Shown: piece after piece, positions 4,696 to 6,018 of the stretch
How positions within the stretch are numbered: position 1 is the stretch's first letter
How the letters are laid out: each line of letters opens with the position of its first letter
NCBI GenBank assembly: GCA_023264215.1
Contig: JALQSY010000112.1
Location: 1 to 6,018 of the forward strand
DNA: 6,018 bases
Reading direction: 5' to 3'
Source: Candidatus Nanopelagicales bacterium
GTDB taxonomy: Bacteria > Actinomycetota > Actinomycetes > S36-B12
Notes under the pieces: generated by a model
The model's input: the letters and a program-made list of their open reading frames with translations, nothing else
What the model was told of the DNA's origin: nothing
Database searches by the model: none
Position numbers and translations under genes: made by a program

Positions 4696-5574
4696 TCAGG
4701 CGAGGGCGTCGTGCATCGCGGCGATGTGCTCCGGCGTCGAGCCGCAGCACGCGCCGATGACGCAGAAGCCCAGGTCGCGCATCTCCACCGCGTAGGTCGC
4801 CATCTCCTCGGGCGTGCCGTCGAAGACGAAGGAGTCGCCCTGCAGCTTGGGCAGGCCGGCGTTGGACTGCACCATCAGCCGCACCCGCCCGGCACCGGCC
4901 TCGGCGAGCTGAGCGGCGATGATGCGCATCTCGTCCAGGCCCCGGCCGCAGTTGGCGCCGATGACATCGACGCCGAGATCGGCCATCGCCTGCACGGCCA
5001 TGGCGGGGGAGACCCCCATCATCGTCCGCAGATTGGTGTCGAAGCTCAGCGTCGCGAACACGGGCAGGCCCGGGGCCTCCTTGCGCGCAGCGGTCACGGC
5101 GGCCTCGACCTCGGAGAGGTCGCTCATCGTCTCGATGAGGATCCCGTCGACGCCGCCGGCCACGAGTCCGCGGATCTGCTCACCGAAGATCTCCGCGGCT
5201 GAATCGATCGTGAGGTCGCCCATCGGCTCCATGAGCTCACCCGACGGACCGATGTCGCCGAGGACGTAGGTGCCGGGGTGGCGATCGGCGACTCGTCGCG
5301 CGAGTTCGGCGGCGGCCCTGTTGAGTTCCTCGACCCGGTCCTCGAGGGAGTGCATCTGCAGACGGGGCCGGCTGCCGCCGAAGGTATTGGTCGTGAGCAG
5401 GCGCGCACCCGCGGACGCGTAGCCCTCCAGCACGCCCTCGACCACGTCGACGTGGTCGACGTTCCATAGCTCGGGTGCGCCGCCCTCGTCGTTGCCGAGG
5501 TCCTGCAGCATCGTGCCCATGGCGCCGTCGCCGAGCAGGGGTCCGTCATCAAGGGCGTCGAGGAGTGCGGTCAT
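4696..5574 (-). CDS. Stand-alone homocysteine S-methyltransferase domain protein (MetH N-terminal / BHMT-like)
   Basis: The product has 292 residues, matching the single-domain homocysteine-binding methyltransferases (about 300) and the first barrel of cobalamin-dependent methionine synthase MetH. Seen: LLGDGAMGTMLQ (13-24), PELWN (34-38), TNTFGG (62-67), GDIGPSGE (106-113), IETMSDLSE (147-155), SFDTNLRTMMG (177-187), and all three zinc ligands: Cys209 in GANCG and Cys276-Cys277 in GACCGSTPE. It should transfer a methyl group to zinc-bound homocysteine to give methionine. The donor is not evident: no folate, cobalamin or activation domain is attached, so betaine, another methylated compound or a separate corrinoid protein are options. 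ATG 5574 is the first start after an in-frame stop; its ribosome site is poor. A strong terminator follows. The 223-bp gap on its 5' side suggests its own promoter, although the carboxylase gene upstream has the same orientation. Confidence 0.92.
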   Translation of the reverse strand: MTALLDALDDGPLLGDGAMGTMLQDLGNDEGGAPELWNVDHVDVVEGVLEGYASAGARLLTTNTFGGSRPRLQMHSLEDRVEELNRAAAELARRVADRHPGTYVLGDIGPSGELMEPMGDLTIDSAAEIFGEQIRGLVAGGVDGILIETMSDLSEVEAAVTAARKEAPGLPVFATLSFDTNLRTMMGVSPAMAVQAMADLGVDVIGANCGRGLDEMRIIAAQLAEAGAGRVRLMVQSNAGLPKLQGDSFVFDGTPEEMATYAVEMRDLGFCVIGACCGSTPEHIAAMHDALA

Positions 5575-5671
5575 GGGCGTATCCCATCACAGTCGTTCCC
5601 CTGCGACGAACATCGGCGCGGCGTGACTCGACGGCGGCCGACAAGCGCGCGGATGTCGCATCGCCCCGCCA

Positions 5672-5737
5672 GCACGAAAGCGACCGTTGGTGACACTGGG
5701 AAGGGTGCGAAAGTGTCACGAAGCGTCGCTTTCGTGC
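5672..5737. repeat. 66-bp nested inverted repeat (13-bp outer and 8-bp inner stem)
   Basis: GCACGAAAGCGAC (5672-5684) is perfectly complementary to GTCGCTTTCGTGC (5725-5737). Inside, GTGACACT (5690-5697) pairs perfectly with AGTGTCAC (5712-5719) around a 14-base loop; a small internal loop with a TT/AA match joins the two stems. It lies between two - strand genes, 60 bp after the carboxylase stop and 97 bp before the methyltransferase start. On the - strand no T tract follows it, so it is not a canonical intrinsic terminator. It could still end transcription, stabilise an RNA end, or be a REP-like or miniature inverted-repeat element. Confidence 0.75.
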
Positions 5738-5797
5738 CTGCGGAGGCGGGTTGGTCTCCCACTTGACGTGGACAACACGGGAGTGACGCGTGTGACG

Positions 5798-6018
5798 TCA
5801 GAGCGGGATGTTGCCGTGCTGGCCGCGTCGTACGCCGTGGGCGTGCACCTCGGCGAGCAGGGCGGCCGCGAGCGCGGTGCGGGTCGTCTGCGGGCTGACG
5901 ATCTCGTCGACGACACCGATCTCGACGGCGCGCTCCACGCCGCCGGCGATCCGCTCGTGCTCGGCGGCGAGCTCGAGTTCGAGCTGGGCGCGTGCCTCCT
6001 CGTCCGTCGCCTCGGCGA
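5798..6018 (-). CDS. Acyl-CoA carboxylase beta (carboxyltransferase) subunit, C-terminal fragment
   Basis: The open frame on the complement runs in from the right edge; it has no start codon in the window. The first full codon is at 6016-6014 and the stop is TGA at 5800-5798, giving 72 residues. The end reads GGVERAVEIGVVDEIVSPQ, then TRTALAAALL, then RRGQHGNIPL. The final HGNIPL and the preceding V-D-E-I-V-x-P-x-x-T-R pattern are typical of the C-termini of propionyl-/acetyl-CoA carboxylase beta chains (PccB/AccD-type) in actinobacteria. This subunit moves the carboxyl group from carboxybiotin to acetyl- or propionyl-CoA, giving malonyl- or methylmalonyl-CoA for fatty acid synthesis or propionate metabolism. 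The acyl-CoA binding and oxyanion motifs lie outside the window, so the substrate cannot be assigned. Need for biotin links it to bioY about 2 kb away. Confidence 0.87.
   Translation of the reverse strand, partial: AEATDEEARAQLELELAAEHERIAGGVERAVEIGVVDEIVSPQTTRTALAAALLAEVHAHGVRRGQHGNIPL

Noticed and set aside
4660..5202. 180-codon + strand frame opposite the homocysteine methyltransferase
   Set aside because: It is antisense to a gene whose three zinc cysteines and full length are intact; typical shadow frame.
5775..5800. Short hairpin ACACG/CGTGT and TGACGTCA palindrome at the carboxylase stop
   Set aside because: A 5-bp stem and an 8-bp palindrome are common by chance, and no T tract follows, so neither a terminator nor an operator is supported.

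Overview
The window is GC-rich DNA, with G/C favoured at third codon positions, from a high-GC Gram-positive bacterium (Actinomycetota). Besides composition, the evidence is a DUF3145 protein, a family I know only from actinobacteria, plus TTG and GTG starts with strong AGGAGG-type ribosome binding sites. I cannot name the genus; the gene mix would fit Micrococcales or Propionibacteriales, which is inference.

Left part (1-2307, + strand): a tightly packed operon end for CoA-thioester catabolism. It has the C-terminus of an acyl-CoA dehydrogenase, then a phenylacetate-CoA-ligase-type acyl-CoA ligase that overlaps it by 4 bp, then an enoyl-CoA hydratase. Ligase and hydratase lie in one uninterrupted 684-codon frame, although a textbook Shine-Dalgarno and ATG sit at their junction. 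A single extra base would explain the apparent fusion. Together the enzymes could activate an organic acid to its CoA ester, desaturate it and hydrate it; the substrate is not visible.

Middle (2308-3837): a 234-bp intergenic stretch with a perfect 12-bp palindrome and a G9 tract, then an orphan winged-helix regulator with a PAS-like C-terminal half and no receiver domain. It converges, with a 9-bp gap, on bioY, the biotin-binding component of a biotin uptake transporter.

Right part (3838-6018): a divergent intergenic region, a potentially structured leader and the DUF3145 gene on the + strand; then, on the - strand, a stand-alone homocysteine S-methyltransferase and the C-terminal 72 codons of an acyl-CoA carboxylase beta (carboxyltransferase) subunit. 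BioY and the carboxylase are linked through biotin, since acyl-CoA carboxylases depend on biotin. The methyltransferase is bracketed by two strong hairpins: a 15-bp inverted repeat with a TTTT tail just past its stop, and a nested 13-bp plus 8-bp inverted repeat upstream of its start.

No CRISPR array, tRNA, rRNA, insertion sequence or phage gene is visible. Most of the window is ordinary metabolism. The points worth checking are the ligase-hydratase junction, the wHTH-PAS regulator, the DUF3145 leader and the two hairpin elements.
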